From positions 1 through 49,762 of the forward strand of contig JAPOKA010000015.1 of NCBI GenBank assembly GCA_029977865.1: 49,762 nucleotides of DNA, given 5' to 3'. The position numbers and the translations under genes are program-made. Positions 10,207 to 19,059 of the stretch are shown one piece after another. Below the pieces are notes generated by a model that was not told the origin of the DNA, made no database searches, and saw only the letters and a program-made list of their open reading frames with translations. Source of the stretch: a bacterium. Lineage in GTDB: Bacteria; Planctomycetota; Phycisphaerae; Phycisphaerales; SM1A02. Positions within the stretch are counted from its first letter, which is position 1. Each line of letters opens with the position of its first letter.

Positions 10207-11280
10207 ATGAGTCAGGAACGCGTGGACGAACTGTTGCGCCTGGTCGTGGCCGACCTTGTCGGAGGCGATCGCGCCGACCCTGAGCGGCTCGCCGCGGGAC
10301 TTGCCGCGATCTCGCGATCCGACGCCCGAAGGATCGTCTTCAGCGCAGACGCCAATCGATTCCTTCCGGCGCTGGGCTTCGTGCTTTCGAAGCCTGCCTA
10401 CGTCGGCGTCGCGCCGGCACCCTTGACGGAGACTGCGACCCGGGCCTGGAAGTCCAACCGGCTTCGCAATCGCGCCATCATCGTGATGGCCGGAAGGGTC
10501 CAACAGGCGCTCGAGGCGGCGGGCGAGACGCCCATTCTCTTCAAGGGCATTCACTATCTCGACTGGCTCTGGCCCGACGTAGGGGCCCGAAGGCTGCAGG
10601 ATCTCGACCTGGTGATGCCCGGCGCCGATCTCGACCGCTGCCGAGTCGCGCTCGGCGATCTCGGATTCACGCCGATCGAAGAGCCGACGTCGGACGCGAT
10701 CCACCTTCAGCACCCGATCGGCCTCGAGGTCGATCTTCACCATCGCTTCCGCCTCTTCGAGTCCCTCCCGCAGCAGGATCACCTTGCCTACCACACCCCC
10801 CGACTCGCCTCGGGTCCCGCGTGGCGAGTGTTCGCGCCAGACCACGAGCTCGCCACGCTCATCCACCACCACTGCAGCAACCATCTCGAAGTCGAAGGCA
10901 CGCGACTCTGCTGGATCGCGGATCTGGCGCTTCGACTTCGCAACGCAGCCGAGGAGTCGCCCGCGCGGGTGATCGAGCTGGTCGCGGACGCTCGCCGCGT
11001 CGAGCGAGCCAGCTGGTTGTTCGCGCTGATCGACGGCGAACTCGGGATCGATCTCTCGCGCTGGATCGAGGCGTTCCCGCCGCCACGCGGCCGACCGAGC
11101 TGGGCGATCGCCATGGCCTCGACGCGATTGCTGCCGTTCGGGCTTCCGGGGCCTCGTGGGTGGCTGCGCCGCGCAGCGGCCGCGATCCCGGCTTGGCGGG
11201 ACCGATGGGGCCCACGACCTGAACTCCGTGATCTCGGGAGGCTGCCCGCGGTCGTTCGCTCGCTGTCCGCTCGCCGGTGA
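10207..11280 (+). CDS. Nucleotidyltransferase-like protein (NTP_transf_5 type)
   Basis: A 357-residue protein resembling the uncharacterised nucleotidyltransferase family PF14907. Those proteins are often found near polysaccharide or exosortase loci. The core shows ILFKGIHYL followed by RRLQDLDLVMPG, matching the family pattern of a Gly-containing loop and a D-x-D metal-binding pair. A second acidic/His segment follows (IGLEVDLHHRF), then a helical C-terminal half with H-E-L...L-I-H-H-H. No membrane segment is visible. The start MSQERVDELL at 10207 is chosen; the sequence before it in frame is Arg/Pro-rich and does not look coding. The reaction is unknown. It stands alone between ptsI and the rne leader; the exosortase of this window is about 9 kb away. 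Confidence 0.72.
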   Translation: MSQERVDELLRLVVADLVGGDRADPERLAAGLAAISRSDARRIVFSADANRFLPALGFVLSKPAYVGVAPAPLTETATRAWKSNRLRNRAIIVMAGRVQQALEAAGETPILFKGIHYLDWLWPDVGARRLQDLDLVMPGADLDRCRVALGDLGFTPIEEPTSDAIHLQHPIGLEVDLHHRFRLFESLPQQDHLAYHTPRLASGPAWRVFAPDHELATLIHHHCSNHLEVEGTRLCWIADLALRLRNAAEESPARVIELVADARRVERASWLFALIDGELGIDLSRWIEAFPPPRGRPSWAIAMASTRLLPFGLPGPRGWLRRAAAAIPAWRDRWGPRPELRDLGRLPAVVRSLSARR

Positions 11281-11322
11281 GCCCCCACTGCGGCCACCGA
11301 ATCGACGGCTCCGCTCAAGTGG

Positions 11323-11351
11323 TTGCCCCACTTCACCGAGGTCCGTAGACT
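11323..11351 (+). promoter_or_regulatory. Probable sigma70-type promoter for rne
   Basis: TTGCCC at 11323-11328, a 17-nt spacer and TAGACT at 11346-11351 make the best-spaced promoter in the window. Transcription would start near 11358 and leave a leader of about 510 nt before the rne start. Confidence 0.5.
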
Positions 11352-11868
11352 CCCTCACTTCCGAGTCGGCGGTCGAAGGACCACCTGCTCGCTTCGGGGC
11401 CGCGGCAAGATGCCGCGACTTCCCCGTTCGAACCACTCCCACCGACGGCGATCCGGTCGACCGACCGCGCCAGAGGACGGAACCCGAAAGCCGGCTTTGG
11501 CGTGGTGGGCACGCCGATCCGGACCACCGAAACCTCGGAGTGCGCCGAAGAGCGCCCTCCCCTCCGGGCCGCCGTCGCGGCCGATCGCGAACCGATTCGA
11601 GTTCTTCGGTCCCCTGCCTTGCATGGCGGACCTCCGAGGCGCCGGCCCATCCGGCACTCGTGCGAGACGGGCGCCTTGGCGCCGGCCGCGGAACTCCGAA
11701 TCCGACGCGAACCTGCGACGGCGACGCCAATGACCGTGCCGATCCTCGCATTCGCGCCGACCCAGTGTTTCGCTCCCTTCCGCTCCGCGGCGGGACGGTG
11801 GCCTGTCGTCGACGCCGGTGGATCCCACGGTCTTGGCGACTGCCCCCTGTTGCAGGAGCCAATCCATC
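11352..11868 (+). other. Long gene-free leader region upstream of rne
   Basis: There are about 517 nt with no convincing gene on either strand. The short open frames here are Arg/Pro-rich and resemble no protein. The region lies between a good promoter and the rne start, so it is probably the rne 5' untranslated leader. RNase E of enteric bacteria is known to control its own mRNA through a long structured leader; the same could apply here but is an inference. Confidence 0.5.
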
Positions 11869-14529
11869 GTGAGCCAGAATCAGAACTCCACCAGTCGGGT
11901 GATGGTCGTCAACGACACCCCCGGCGAGGAATGCCGCATCGCCATCCTCGACCAAGGGCGGCTTGACGGACTCTTCACCGAACGTGTCGCGACCGCGACC
12001 AACGTCGGCAACATCTACAAGGGTCGGGTGACCAACGTCGAGCCGGCGATCCAGGCCGCGTTCGTCGACTTCGGGGAGGGCCAGAACGGCTTCCTCCACA
12101 TCTCCGATCTGCATCCCAAGTACTTCCCGAGCGGCGACAAGACCGAGAAGGTCGGCAAGAAGGTTCCTCGACGAGCGCGGCCACTGATGCAGGAGGCGCT
12201 CAAGCGCGGCTCCGAGATCCTGGTGCAGGTGCTCAAGGAGGGACTCGGCACCAAGGGGCCGACGCTGACGAGCTACCTCTCCATCCCGGGGCGGCTGCTG
12301 GTGATGATGCCGGGGATGGACAAGGTCGGCGTGAGCCGGAAGGTGGAGGACGAGGCGCAGCGCAAGGAGATGCGCAAGATCCTCGACTCGCTCAATCTTC
12401 CCGACGGATTCGGCTTCATCCTCCGCACCGCCGGCTTCACCGCCACCAAGACCGATCTCTCCCGCGACGCGGCCTACCTCACCCGCCTCTGGAAGGTGAT
12501 GGAGAAGCGAATGGGATCGGTGGGAGCCCCGTGCGAACTCTACACCGAGAGCGACCTGCTCCTCCGAACCCTGCGCGACGTGCTCGACTCGAGCATCGAG
12601 GCGGTGGTGGTCGACAGCGAGTCGGCGCTCGATCGGGCCAGCACCTTCCTGTCGGTGATCGCTCCGCGCTCGAGTCCACCGGTGCGGTACTTCGGGGGCA
12701 AGGCCCCGATCTTCCACGCCTTCGACGTCGAGCGGCAGATCGAAATGATCCACGCTCGCGAAGTGCCGCTGCCCTCCGGTGGCGCGCTGGTCTTCGATCA
12801 GGCCGAAGCGCTCGTCGCCATCGACGTCAACAGCGGCAAGAGCCGCTCCGCCCGCGACAGCGAGACCAACGCCTACCGCACCAACTGCGAAGCGGTCGAG
12901 GAGATTTGTCGGCAGCTGCGGCTCCGGGACCTCGGCGGCCTCGTCGTCTGCGACATGATCGACATGCGGGCCGCCAAGCACCGCAAGGACATCGAGGATC
13001 GCTTCAACGCCGCGTTCAAGAAGGACCGGGCCCGCACCACGGTGCTCCCGGTCAGCGACTTCGGCATCGTGGAGATCACCCGGCAGCGAATGCGGCCGAG
13101 CCTGCGCAAGACCCACTACGCCGAGTGCCCCGCCTGCGCCGGACATGGCGAGATTCGTCTGCCCGACTCGGTCGCGGCCGACGCGCTGCGTCGAGCCGGA
13201 AGCCTGCTCGCCCACGATCGAATCCGCCGCGTCGAACTCGTGGTGCCGGTCCGCGTCGCCTCGAGCCTGCTGAGCAGTCGCCGCGGACAGTTGACCCGCA
13301 TCGAGCGTTCCTTCGAGAAGCGCATCGACGTGCGGATCAGCGAAGCCCTCGGGCTCGACCGCTACGACATCTACGCCTACGACGACCGCAACGCGGACGT
13401 CGAGATCGATCGCCTGCCTGCGTTGCCCGCCCCGAAGATCGCCGACCTTCCCACCGCGGCGCCGATCGCGGTGGAGTTGCCCGACGAGGACGAGGACGGC
13501 GACGAAGCACCCGCCCGCAAGGGCCGGCGACGTCGCCGCAAGCCGGGGCCGGCGGACGCTGCGGCGATCGCGCTCGCAGGTGGTTTCGAACCCGATCCCG
13601 AGGACGAAGCCGAACCCGTCGACGATTCGCCGGCCGCCGGCGAGGCCACCGAGGCCGGAAACGGCGATGCGGCGGGCGGCCGCAAGCGTCGCCGCCGACG
13701 CCGCCGCCGCGGTCGAGGCCGTGGTGGCGAAGAAGCCCCGCTCGCGACCCCTGCGCCGGCAGCCGCGATCGCAGTTGCGGTGACGCCCGTCGAGGACGAA
13801 GGCCCGGTGCGCATCCATGCCTTGGCCAAGGAGTACGGCGTCACCAGCAAGGAAATCGTGGAGCGTTGTGCGACCGAGGGACTCGACGGCGTGAAGGCTG
13901 CGATGAGTTCGGTCTCGGGTGAGGCGCTCGCCCGAATCCGAAGCTGGTTCGCCCCGACTCCGCCAGCAGTCGCCGCATCGGATTCCGCTTCGCCGGTCAT
14001 CTCGCCCTCAGCGGACGACGCGACGGTCGAAGGCGACGCGAGTCCGGCGAAGAAGCGTCGTCGCCGCCGTCGCCGCCGCCGTGGAAGCGGCGGCCAGGGC
14101 GAGCCCGCGCCTGGCGGCGTCGTCGAAATCGAGGTCGAGGAAGCCACGGAGTCCGCGGATGACGGGGAACCGCAGGCGTATCGCGCAGACTTCGACGATG
14201 CCGAGGCGGAGCGCGAGCCAACCGACCCGTCGAGCGAGGCGACCGAGTCGCCCGAGGAGGCCGCTTCGCCCGCTCGTCGCAAGCGACGACGCCGCGGGGG
14301 AAGGGGCCGTGGCAAAGGCAAGTCCGCTGCCGCGACGAGTTCCGAAGCAGCGGTCGGATCCTCGACGGCGGGCGACTCCGAGTCTCGCACCGCCGAGAAA
14401 CCCGAACCGGCAGCGGCCGCATCGGCAGCACCGACCGCTTCGAGTTCGCCCGCCAAGCCCCGGTCGCTGTACGGTGGCGGTCGAACCCGCAAGATCTCCC
14501 CCGCCGCCCTTCGCAACGACGACCGCTGA
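11869..14529 (+). CDS. rne: Ribonuclease E/G with IF2_N-like domain and Arg-rich tail
   Basis: An endoribonuclease of 886 residues for RNA decay and rRNA/tRNA processing. An S1 domain lies at about residues 40-130 (VGNIYKGRVTNVEPAIQAAF). The catalytic DNase I-like domain carries both metal-binding Asp residues, D319 in AIDVNSGKS and D362 in VVCDMIDM. The Zn-link CPAC (C420, C423) predicts dimerisation; the spacing of all four residues equals that of E. coli RNase E. The C-terminal half is unlike E. coli: four Arg-rich blocks (about residues 550, 605, 728, 803) surround a segment at 647-694 (VRIHALAKEYGVTSKEIVER) that matches the IF-2 N-terminal helical domain. The start is GTG 11869 with CAGGAG upstream; ATG 11902 is an alternative. 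dxr follows after 18 nt and is probably co-transcribed. Confidence 0.95.
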   Translation: MSQNQNSTSRVMVVNDTPGEECRIAILDQGRLDGLFTERVATATNVGNIYKGRVTNVEPAIQAAFVDFGEGQNGFLHISDLHPKYFPSGDKTEKVGKKVPRRARPLMQEALKRGSEILVQVLKEGLGTKGPTLTSYLSIPGRLLVMMPGMDKVGVSRKVEDEAQRKEMRKILDSLNLPDGFGFILRTAGFTATKTDLSRDAAYLTRLWKVMEKRMGSVGAPCELYTESDLLLRTLRDVLDSSIEAVVVDSESALDRASTFLSVIAPRSSPPVRYFGGKAPIFHAFDVERQIEMIHAREVPLPSGGALVFDQAEALVAIDVNSGKSRSARDSETNAYRTNCEAVEEICRQLRLRDLGGLVVCDMIDMRAAKHRKDIEDRFNAAFKKDRARTTVLPVSDFGIVEITRQRMRPSLRKTHYAECPACAGHGEIRLPDSVAADALRRAGSLLAHDRIRRVELVVPVRVASSLLSSRRGQLTRIERSFEKRIDVRISEALGLDRYDIYAYDDRNADVEIDRLPALPAPKIADLPTAAPIAVELPDEDEDGDEAPARKGRRRRRKPGPADAAAIALAGGFEPDPEDEAEPVDDSPAAGEATEAGNGDAAGGRKRRRRRRRRGRGRGGEEAPLATPAPAAAIAVAVTPVEDEGPVRIHALAKEYGVTSKEIVERCATEGLDGVKAAMSSVSGEALARIRSWFAPTPPAVAASDSASPVISPSADDATVEGDASPAKKRRRRRRRRRGSGGQGEPAPGGVVEIEVEEATESADDGEPQAYRADFDDAEAEREPTDPSSEATESPEEAASPARRKRRRRGGRGRGKGKSAAATSSEAAVGSSTAGDSESRTAEKPEPAAAASAAPTASSSPAKPRSLYGGGRTRKISPAALRNDDR

Positions 14530-14547
14530 GCCCACGGAACTCCCTCG

Positions 14548-15729
14548 ATGGCCACGCCTCCGATCCGACTGATCCTGCTCGGTTCGACCGGATCGATCGG
14601 CGTGAGCACGCTCGAGGTGGTCGAGCACCTCGAGACCACCACTCACCGCCGTTGCGAAGTGGTGGCGCTGGTGGCGGGGCGCAATGCGAAGGCCCTCGCC
14701 GAACAGGCCCGTCGGCACCGACCGCGCGCAGTCGGACTCGCCGATGAGGCCGCTCGCGCCGATCTGGGCGATCTCGGTGACGCGTCGATCCACTTGGGCG
14801 AGCACGCGGCGCTGGAGATCATCGAGACCTTCGCCCGGCCCGGAGATGTCGTGATGGGCGCAATGGTCGGTGCGGCCGGCATCGGCCCGACCATGGCGGC
14901 GATCCGCAAGGGCTGCCGCATCGCGCTCGCCAACAAGGAGACGCTCGTCGCCGCCGGCTCCCTGGTGATGGGAGAGGTCGCGGCACGAGGCGGAGAACTC
15001 CTGCCGGTCGACAGCGAGCACAGCGCCCTGTTTCAGGCGATGCGGTGCGGCGAGTCGCGCGAAGTGCGCCGCGTCGTGCTGACCGCCTCGGGCGGACCGT
15101 TCCGAACCTGGCCGCTCGAGCGGCTTCGCAGAGCGACGGTCTCGGATGCCCTTGCTCATCCAACGTGGAAGATGGGACGCAAGGTCACCATCGACAGCGC
15201 AAGCCTCATGAACAAGGCGCTCGAGGTGATCGAGGCGCACTGGCTCTTCGGCCTGCCCGCAGACCGGATCGAGGCGATCGTGCATCCCCAGTCGGTGGTG
15301 CATGGCTTCGCGGAGTTCGTCGACGGCTCGGTCATCGCCCAGCTCTCGCCGCCCGACATGAAGATGCCGATCCAGTGCGCCTTGACGCATCCGGAACGGG
15401 TCGATGGCTGCGCGAATCGGCTCGACTGGACCCGCCTTCGCGGGCTCGAGTTCGAGCCGGTCGATCGAGAACGGTTCCCCGCGCTCGACCTCGCGGATGA
15501 AGTGATCCGCCGTGGCGGCAGCGCCGGCGCGGTGTTCAATGCCGCGAACGAGATCGCGGTCGAGGCGTTCCTCGCAGGCCGGATCGGCTTCACGCGGATC
15601 CACGAACTCGTCGCCGAAGCCCTCGACGCGCTGCCCCCGCAGCCGCTTCGTTCGCTCGACGACGTCGCCGCAGCCGATGCGGCCGCCCGCGCGTGGGCCG
15701 AGGAGCAGATCGCCAGCGTCGTCGGCTGA
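14548..15729 (+). CDS. dxr: 1-deoxy-D-xylulose 5-phosphate reductoisomerase
   Basis: Converts DXP to 2-C-methyl-D-erythritol 4-phosphate with NADPH, the first committed step of the MEP isoprenoid pathway. The protein is 393 residues, the family size. The N-terminal Rossmann motif is LLGSTGSIGVSTLEV. The central domain carries ANKETLVAAG, the metal-binding PVDSEHSALFQ and GGPFRTWPLE, followed by HPTWKMGRKVTIDSASLMNK. The C-terminal helical domain starts near NAANEIAVEAFL. The start ATG 14548 lies 18 nt after the rne stop, so translation in the rne transcript is expected. A cytosolic enzyme; nothing unusual. Confidence 0.98.
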   Translation: MATPPIRLILLGSTGSIGVSTLEVVEHLETTTHRRCEVVALVAGRNAKALAEQARRHRPRAVGLADEAARADLGDLGDASIHLGEHAALEIIETFARPGDVVMGAMVGAAGIGPTMAAIRKGCRIALANKETLVAAGSLVMGEVAARGGELLPVDSEHSALFQAMRCGESREVRRVVLTASGGPFRTWPLERLRRATVSDALAHPTWKMGRKVTIDSASLMNKALEVIEAHWLFGLPADRIEAIVHPQSVVHGFAEFVDGSVIAQLSPPDMKMPIQCALTHPERVDGCANRLDWTRLRGLEFEPVDRERFPALDLADEVIRRGGSAGAVFNAANEIAVEAFLAGRIGFTRIHELVAEALDALPPQPLRSLDDVAAADAAARAWAEEQIASVVG

Positions 15730-15822
15730 AGTTCGCGGCTCCGGCTCGTGGGCCGAACGGGTCCCCGCTTCGGAATGGGGCGACGGCGGCTTCGAAGTCC
15801 CGAGGGTCAGCGCCGCCGCACC

Positions 15823-16728
15823 CTAGCCCCGAGGCTCGATCACTGCCGCAAGCCTCCCGCTGCGAGCGCCGTCGCGGCGGTAGCTGAAGAACCGGTCCGG
15901 CTCGCCGAACGTGCAGGCCGGAAGGACCTCCACGCGATCCCTCGCGACCCCCGCCTCCGCGAGGAGCGCCTGCGCGGTCGCGGCACAATCGAGATGCGGC
16001 TTCGGCTGCGTGGCCCCTGGGGGACGATGGGCCGGCTCGATGCCGACGCCACGAAACGCATCGAGCACGTCGTCGCCGACCTCGTAGTGCGCGACGGAGA
16101 TCGCCGGTCCGATCGCCGCGACGAGCGCGTCGCGGTCGGCCCCCTTCGCGACGAGCACGTCGATCGCCGCCGGAATCACGCCGACGACCAGACCTCGCCA
16201 GCCGGCATGCACCGCGGCGGCAAGTCCGCTGCGCGGACACCCAAGCAGGATCGGCAGGCAGTCCGCCGTCCGCACCGACAGCAGACGCCCGGACTCGCGG
16301 CCCGCGACCGCGTCGGCGATTGGAAGATTCTCGAGATCGCGCGGGTCTGCGATCGCGCCCTCGGACCAGTGCACCTTCGCGCCGTGCACCTGTCGAGCGA
16401 GCACCCACGGCAAGTTCTCCCCGCTCGCGGCGACGCCGAAGCGGCGGCGGTTTTCCGCGATGTGTTCGGGTGAGTCGGGCGGTCCATCCGCCGATGCCAC
16501 CCCAAGGTTGAGCGAGTCGAAGGGTGCTGCGCTCACGCCGCCGACACGGGTGGAGAACCCGTGCCGAAATCCCGCGGCGGCAAGGAGTCGACTCCTCAGG
16601 ACCCACTCGCCTCGAGATTCCGTTCCGTGGGCGCACTCCCCGACGCCGGTCGAGGTCGACCTCGCCGATTCGCTCGTCCCCGAACCCTCCGACGGCGCGA
16701 GCCCCTTCACGGCCCGCGGCTCTTCCAT
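15823..16728 (-). CDS. pgeF: Laccase-domain protein, PgeF/YfiH family (peptidoglycan editing / purine nucleosidase-type)
   Basis: A protein of about 301 residues of the former multicopper polyphenol oxidase family. Members are now linked to removal of misincorporated Ser from peptidoglycan precursors and to adenosine/inosine phosphorolysis. The three metal-binding motifs are visible: the His in RQVHGAKV, the Cys in RTADCLPILL and the His in AVHAGWRGL. The conserved domain starts at about residue 50 (FRHGFSTRVGGVS). The start is uncertain: ATG 16728 overlaps the end of the upstream hydrolase gene by 22 nt and implies translational coupling. A GTG at 16710 or a later GTG would give a length closer to the usual 250 residues. 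It converges with dxr. Confidence 0.88.
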   Translation of the reverse strand: MEEPRAVKGLAPSEGSGTSESARSTSTGVGECAHGTESRGEWVLRSRLLAAAGFRHGFSTRVGGVSAAPFDSLNLGVASADGPPDSPEHIAENRRRFGVAASGENLPWVLARQVHGAKVHWSEGAIADPRDLENLPIADAVAGRESGRLLSVRTADCLPILLGCPRSGLAAAVHAGWRGLVVGVIPAAIDVLVAKGADRDALVAAIGPAISVAHYEVGDDVLDAFRGVGIEPAHRPPGATQPKPHLDCAATAQALLAEAGVARDRVEVLPACTFGEPDRFFSYRRDGARSGRLAAVIEPRG

Positions 16729-18095
16729 GCCGCGAGGAGCGCCGTGAGATCGCCGCCGTCGACGATGCCGTTGCCATCGAAGTCGGCGGATCCCGCTCCG
16801 CCGAACTGGGTGAGCAGAATCGCGAGATCGACGCCGTCCACGATGCCGTTGCCATCGAGGTCGGGGCCCGTCGGAACAACCGGCACCACGGTGAGCGTCG
16901 CCCAGGCTCGGGCGCCATCGGGCCGTCGCACCGACACCACCGCCTCGACGGTGGATCCGTTCAGGGCCGCTGCTTCGACGCTCACCGTCAGCGGCGCCGT
17001 GGATCCTTGTACCGGCAGCGCGATCGCGCCGGGATCGAAGGTCCCGGCAAGCGGCTCGATCGAACCCGTCGCCTCGACTGCTGCGGTCGAGGTGTTCTCG
17101 ACGGTGAAGGTCGCACTGGCGGTGCTCGAGGCCGAAACCTCGACGGTCTGTGCGGAAGGGGAAAGCGACATCCGCGGATCGAACTCCAGTTCGAGCAGCG
17201 AGTTTCCGGTCGCCTCCGGTCCCCAGACCAACCGCCAATCGGAGGCGTCCTGCCACAGGTGCAGATCGAGGAACTCCACCATCAACGCCCTCGTTCGGTC
17301 CAACTGCTCCGGCCGCGACATCGAGCCGGAATCGCAGAAGGGAATCGAGGCGTCGAGGAAGCCGCAATGCGAGCCACCCACCAAGGTCGCCAGCTGTCGT
17401 GGACCGCCGGCGTTGGCGTACATCGGCCCGGCGCTCGGCCCAGGCGGCACGATCGAGTCGGCGGATCCGACGATCAGCCGCAGCGGCGCCACGACGCCGG
17501 TTGCAGCGGCGATCGAAGAGGGGTTGGTGTCGGCAGCGGCAAGCGTCAGCACCGCATCGATACGCGAATCTGCCGCCGCCGCGAGGATGGCGCAGCCTCC
17601 GCCCATCGAGTGACCTGAGACTGCGAGCCGATCGGACGCGACCCCACCCGCGAAGTGCCCGTCCGGAGCCTCGCCCGCTGCGATGAGGTGATCGAGGCAG
17701 TAGCGAAGGTCGGCGGCGAAGGCCGCGTGGCTCGGAAAGAGGTTTCCACCGCTGCGGCTTGCGATCGCGAAGTAGCCGTGGGTCGCGAGGTGATCGAGCG
17801 TCGAGGCGTAGTACGACACCGGCGTCAGGTAGCCGTGCCCGAACGAGACAACCGGGTAGGGACCGCCGCTCGGATCGAAAGGCGTGTTGTTGCCGGGCTC
17901 GGTGGCGGGATAGTGCAGCACGGCGTCGAAGGTCGATCCGTTCGGCCGCGAGACGGTCACCTCGCGGCGGCCCGCGGCATGCGGACCAGGATCGGACGCC
18001 CCCGCGATCGCGGGGCCTGCAATCGCCAACGTCGCGGCGAGCGCGATCCCGACCCAGCACCGCTTCCGACTCCGTTGCCGATCCGATCGAAGCAT
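16707..18095 (-). CDS. Secreted alpha/beta hydrolase (chlorophyllase/polyester-hydrolase-like) with dockerin-like tail
   Basis: A 462-residue secreted hydrolase. A signal peptide is clear (basic start, then WVGIALAATLAIAGPAIAG). The catalytic domain runs to about residue 290: YPVVSFGHGY, LATHGYFAIA, nucleophile Ser163 in GHSMGGG, a likely Asp in VGSADSIVPP and His in GGSHCGFLD. The fold pattern (F-G-H-G, lAtHGYf) is that of chlorophyllase/PETase-like esterases; the substrate is unknown. A beta-sandwich of about 100 residues follows, then two dockerin-like EF-hand repeats (DLDGNGIVDGVDLAILL, DFDGNGIVDGGDLTALL) at the C-terminus. The start MLRSDRQRSRKR at 18095 is set by the signal peptide. It overlaps the pgeF start by 22 nt. 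Confidence 0.85.
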   Translation of the reverse strand: MLRSDRQRSRKRCWVGIALAATLAIAGPAIAGASDPGPHAAGRREVTVSRPNGSTFDAVLHYPATEPGNNTPFDPSGGPYPVVSFGHGYLTPVSYYASTLDHLATHGYFAIASRSGGNLFPSHAAFAADLRYCLDHLIAAGEAPDGHFAGGVASDRLAVSGHSMGGGCAILAAAADSRIDAVLTLAAADTNPSSIAAATGVVAPLRLIVGSADSIVPPGPSAGPMYANAGGPRQLATLVGGSHCGFLDASIPFCDSGSMSRPEQLDRTRALMVEFLDLHLWQDASDWRLVWGPEATGNSLLELEFDPRMSLSPSAQTVEVSASSTASATFTVENTSTAAVEATGSIEPLAGTFDPGAIALPVQGSTAPLTVSVEAAALNGSTVEAVVSVRRPDGARAWATLTVVPVVPTGPDLDGNGIVDGVDLAILLTQFGGAGSADFDGNGIVDGGDLTALLAAWKSRGP

Positions 18096-18296
18096 GCGTG
18101 GTTCCTGCCCAGTGGCGAACTGAGGAACGGTAGTCGATGTCGATCCGATCCGGCGCGCTTGGCGCCGAATTGCCGGCAGGTCGTGGGGCGGTCGCGCGGC
18201 AGCGGACGGAGCGCACGTCGAGCCGATGAACACGCGGCGTATCCCGCACGCCTCGTTCGATCACGGCAGACCGGAACGGCGACCGCCGCGAACGCC

Positions 18297-19055
18297 ATGT
18301 TCAACACCGAAGCCAGAACTCCGTCGCACCAGGCCCGGCTCGCCACCACCCTCGCCTGGGTCGCCGGGTACACCAACATCGTCGGGCTCGTGCACTGCGG
18401 GGTCGCGGTCAGCCACGTGAGCGGCACCGTCTCCGCCGCCGGCCGAGATCTCGGCGAAGCGCGGTGGGACCTGCTGGCGCTCGCGGCATGGCTCATCGGC
18501 TGGTTTCTCGCCGGCGCGGCGCTCTCAGGCGGCGCGATCGAACTCGCCAAGAGCGCGGGCCGGCGTTCGGTCTACGTCCTTCCGATGACCCTCGAGGCGA
18601 TCTCGCTCTGCGGCTTCAGCGCCATCGTGGCCTGGGTCGACCCTTCCGGCACGGTGGGCTCGACCGCCGACTGGTGGGCGATCGGACTGGCTTGCCTCGC
18701 GATGGGACTGCAGAACGCCACCATCACCAGCATCTCCGGTGGTGTGGTCCGAACCACCCACGTCACCGGAGTCGTCACCGATCTCGGCATCGAACTCGCA
18801 CGGGTGGCGACCCGGCCGATGCGAACTTCGGCGGTCGGCGACGAGCTGGTCCCGGCGACCGGCCGAATTCGCCTGCTTGCGGCAATCCTCGGCAGCTTCC
18901 TTTTCGGCGCCGTCATCGCGACATTGCTGCTCCCGCTGGCCGGCGATGCAGTGATGGCGCCGCCGATTCTCTTTCTGTTGTTCATTCTCCAGCGCGATGT
19001 GCGGAACCCCATCGACGGAACCGCCGACCTCGGAGCAGCCGGGCGAGCCAGCTGA
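18297..19055 (+). CDS. DUF1275 (YoaK) family membrane protein
   Basis: A 252-residue integral membrane protein with about six to seven hydrophobic helices. Family hallmarks are visible: an N-terminal ATTLAWVAGYTNIVGL segment followed by VSHVSGT, and the central AMGLQNATITSISGGVVRTTHVTGVVTDLG, where the family has MGlQNA and T-t-h-vTG. No function is established for DUF1275. The start ATG 18297 has no strong ribosome site. It is divergent from the dockerin hydrolase and ends 4 nt before the convergent LOG-family gene. Confidence 0.88.
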   Translation: MFNTEARTPSHQARLATTLAWVAGYTNIVGLVHCGVAVSHVSGTVSAAGRDLGEARWDLLALAAWLIGWFLAGAALSGGAIELAKSAGRRSVYVLPMTLEAISLCGFSAIVAWVDPSGTVGSTADWWAIGLACLAMGLQNATITSISGGVVRTTHVTGVVTDLGIELARVATRPMRTSAVGDELVPATGRIRLLAAILGSFLFGAVIATLLLPLAGDAVMAPPILFLLFILQRDVRNPIDGTADLGAAGRAS

Positions 19056-19059
19056 CGGA

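Noticed and set aside
9850-13818. 1322-codon open frame on the minus strand across ptsI end, the nucleotidyltransferase gene and rne
   Set aside because: It spans three well-supported genes on the opposite strand and reads as Arg/Gly/Asp-rich shadow sequence.
14041-14100. Arg-codon runs in rne as simple-sequence slippage or frameshift
   Set aside because: The frame stays open across all four runs and the blocks resemble the RNA-binding Arg-rich regions of other RNase E tails.
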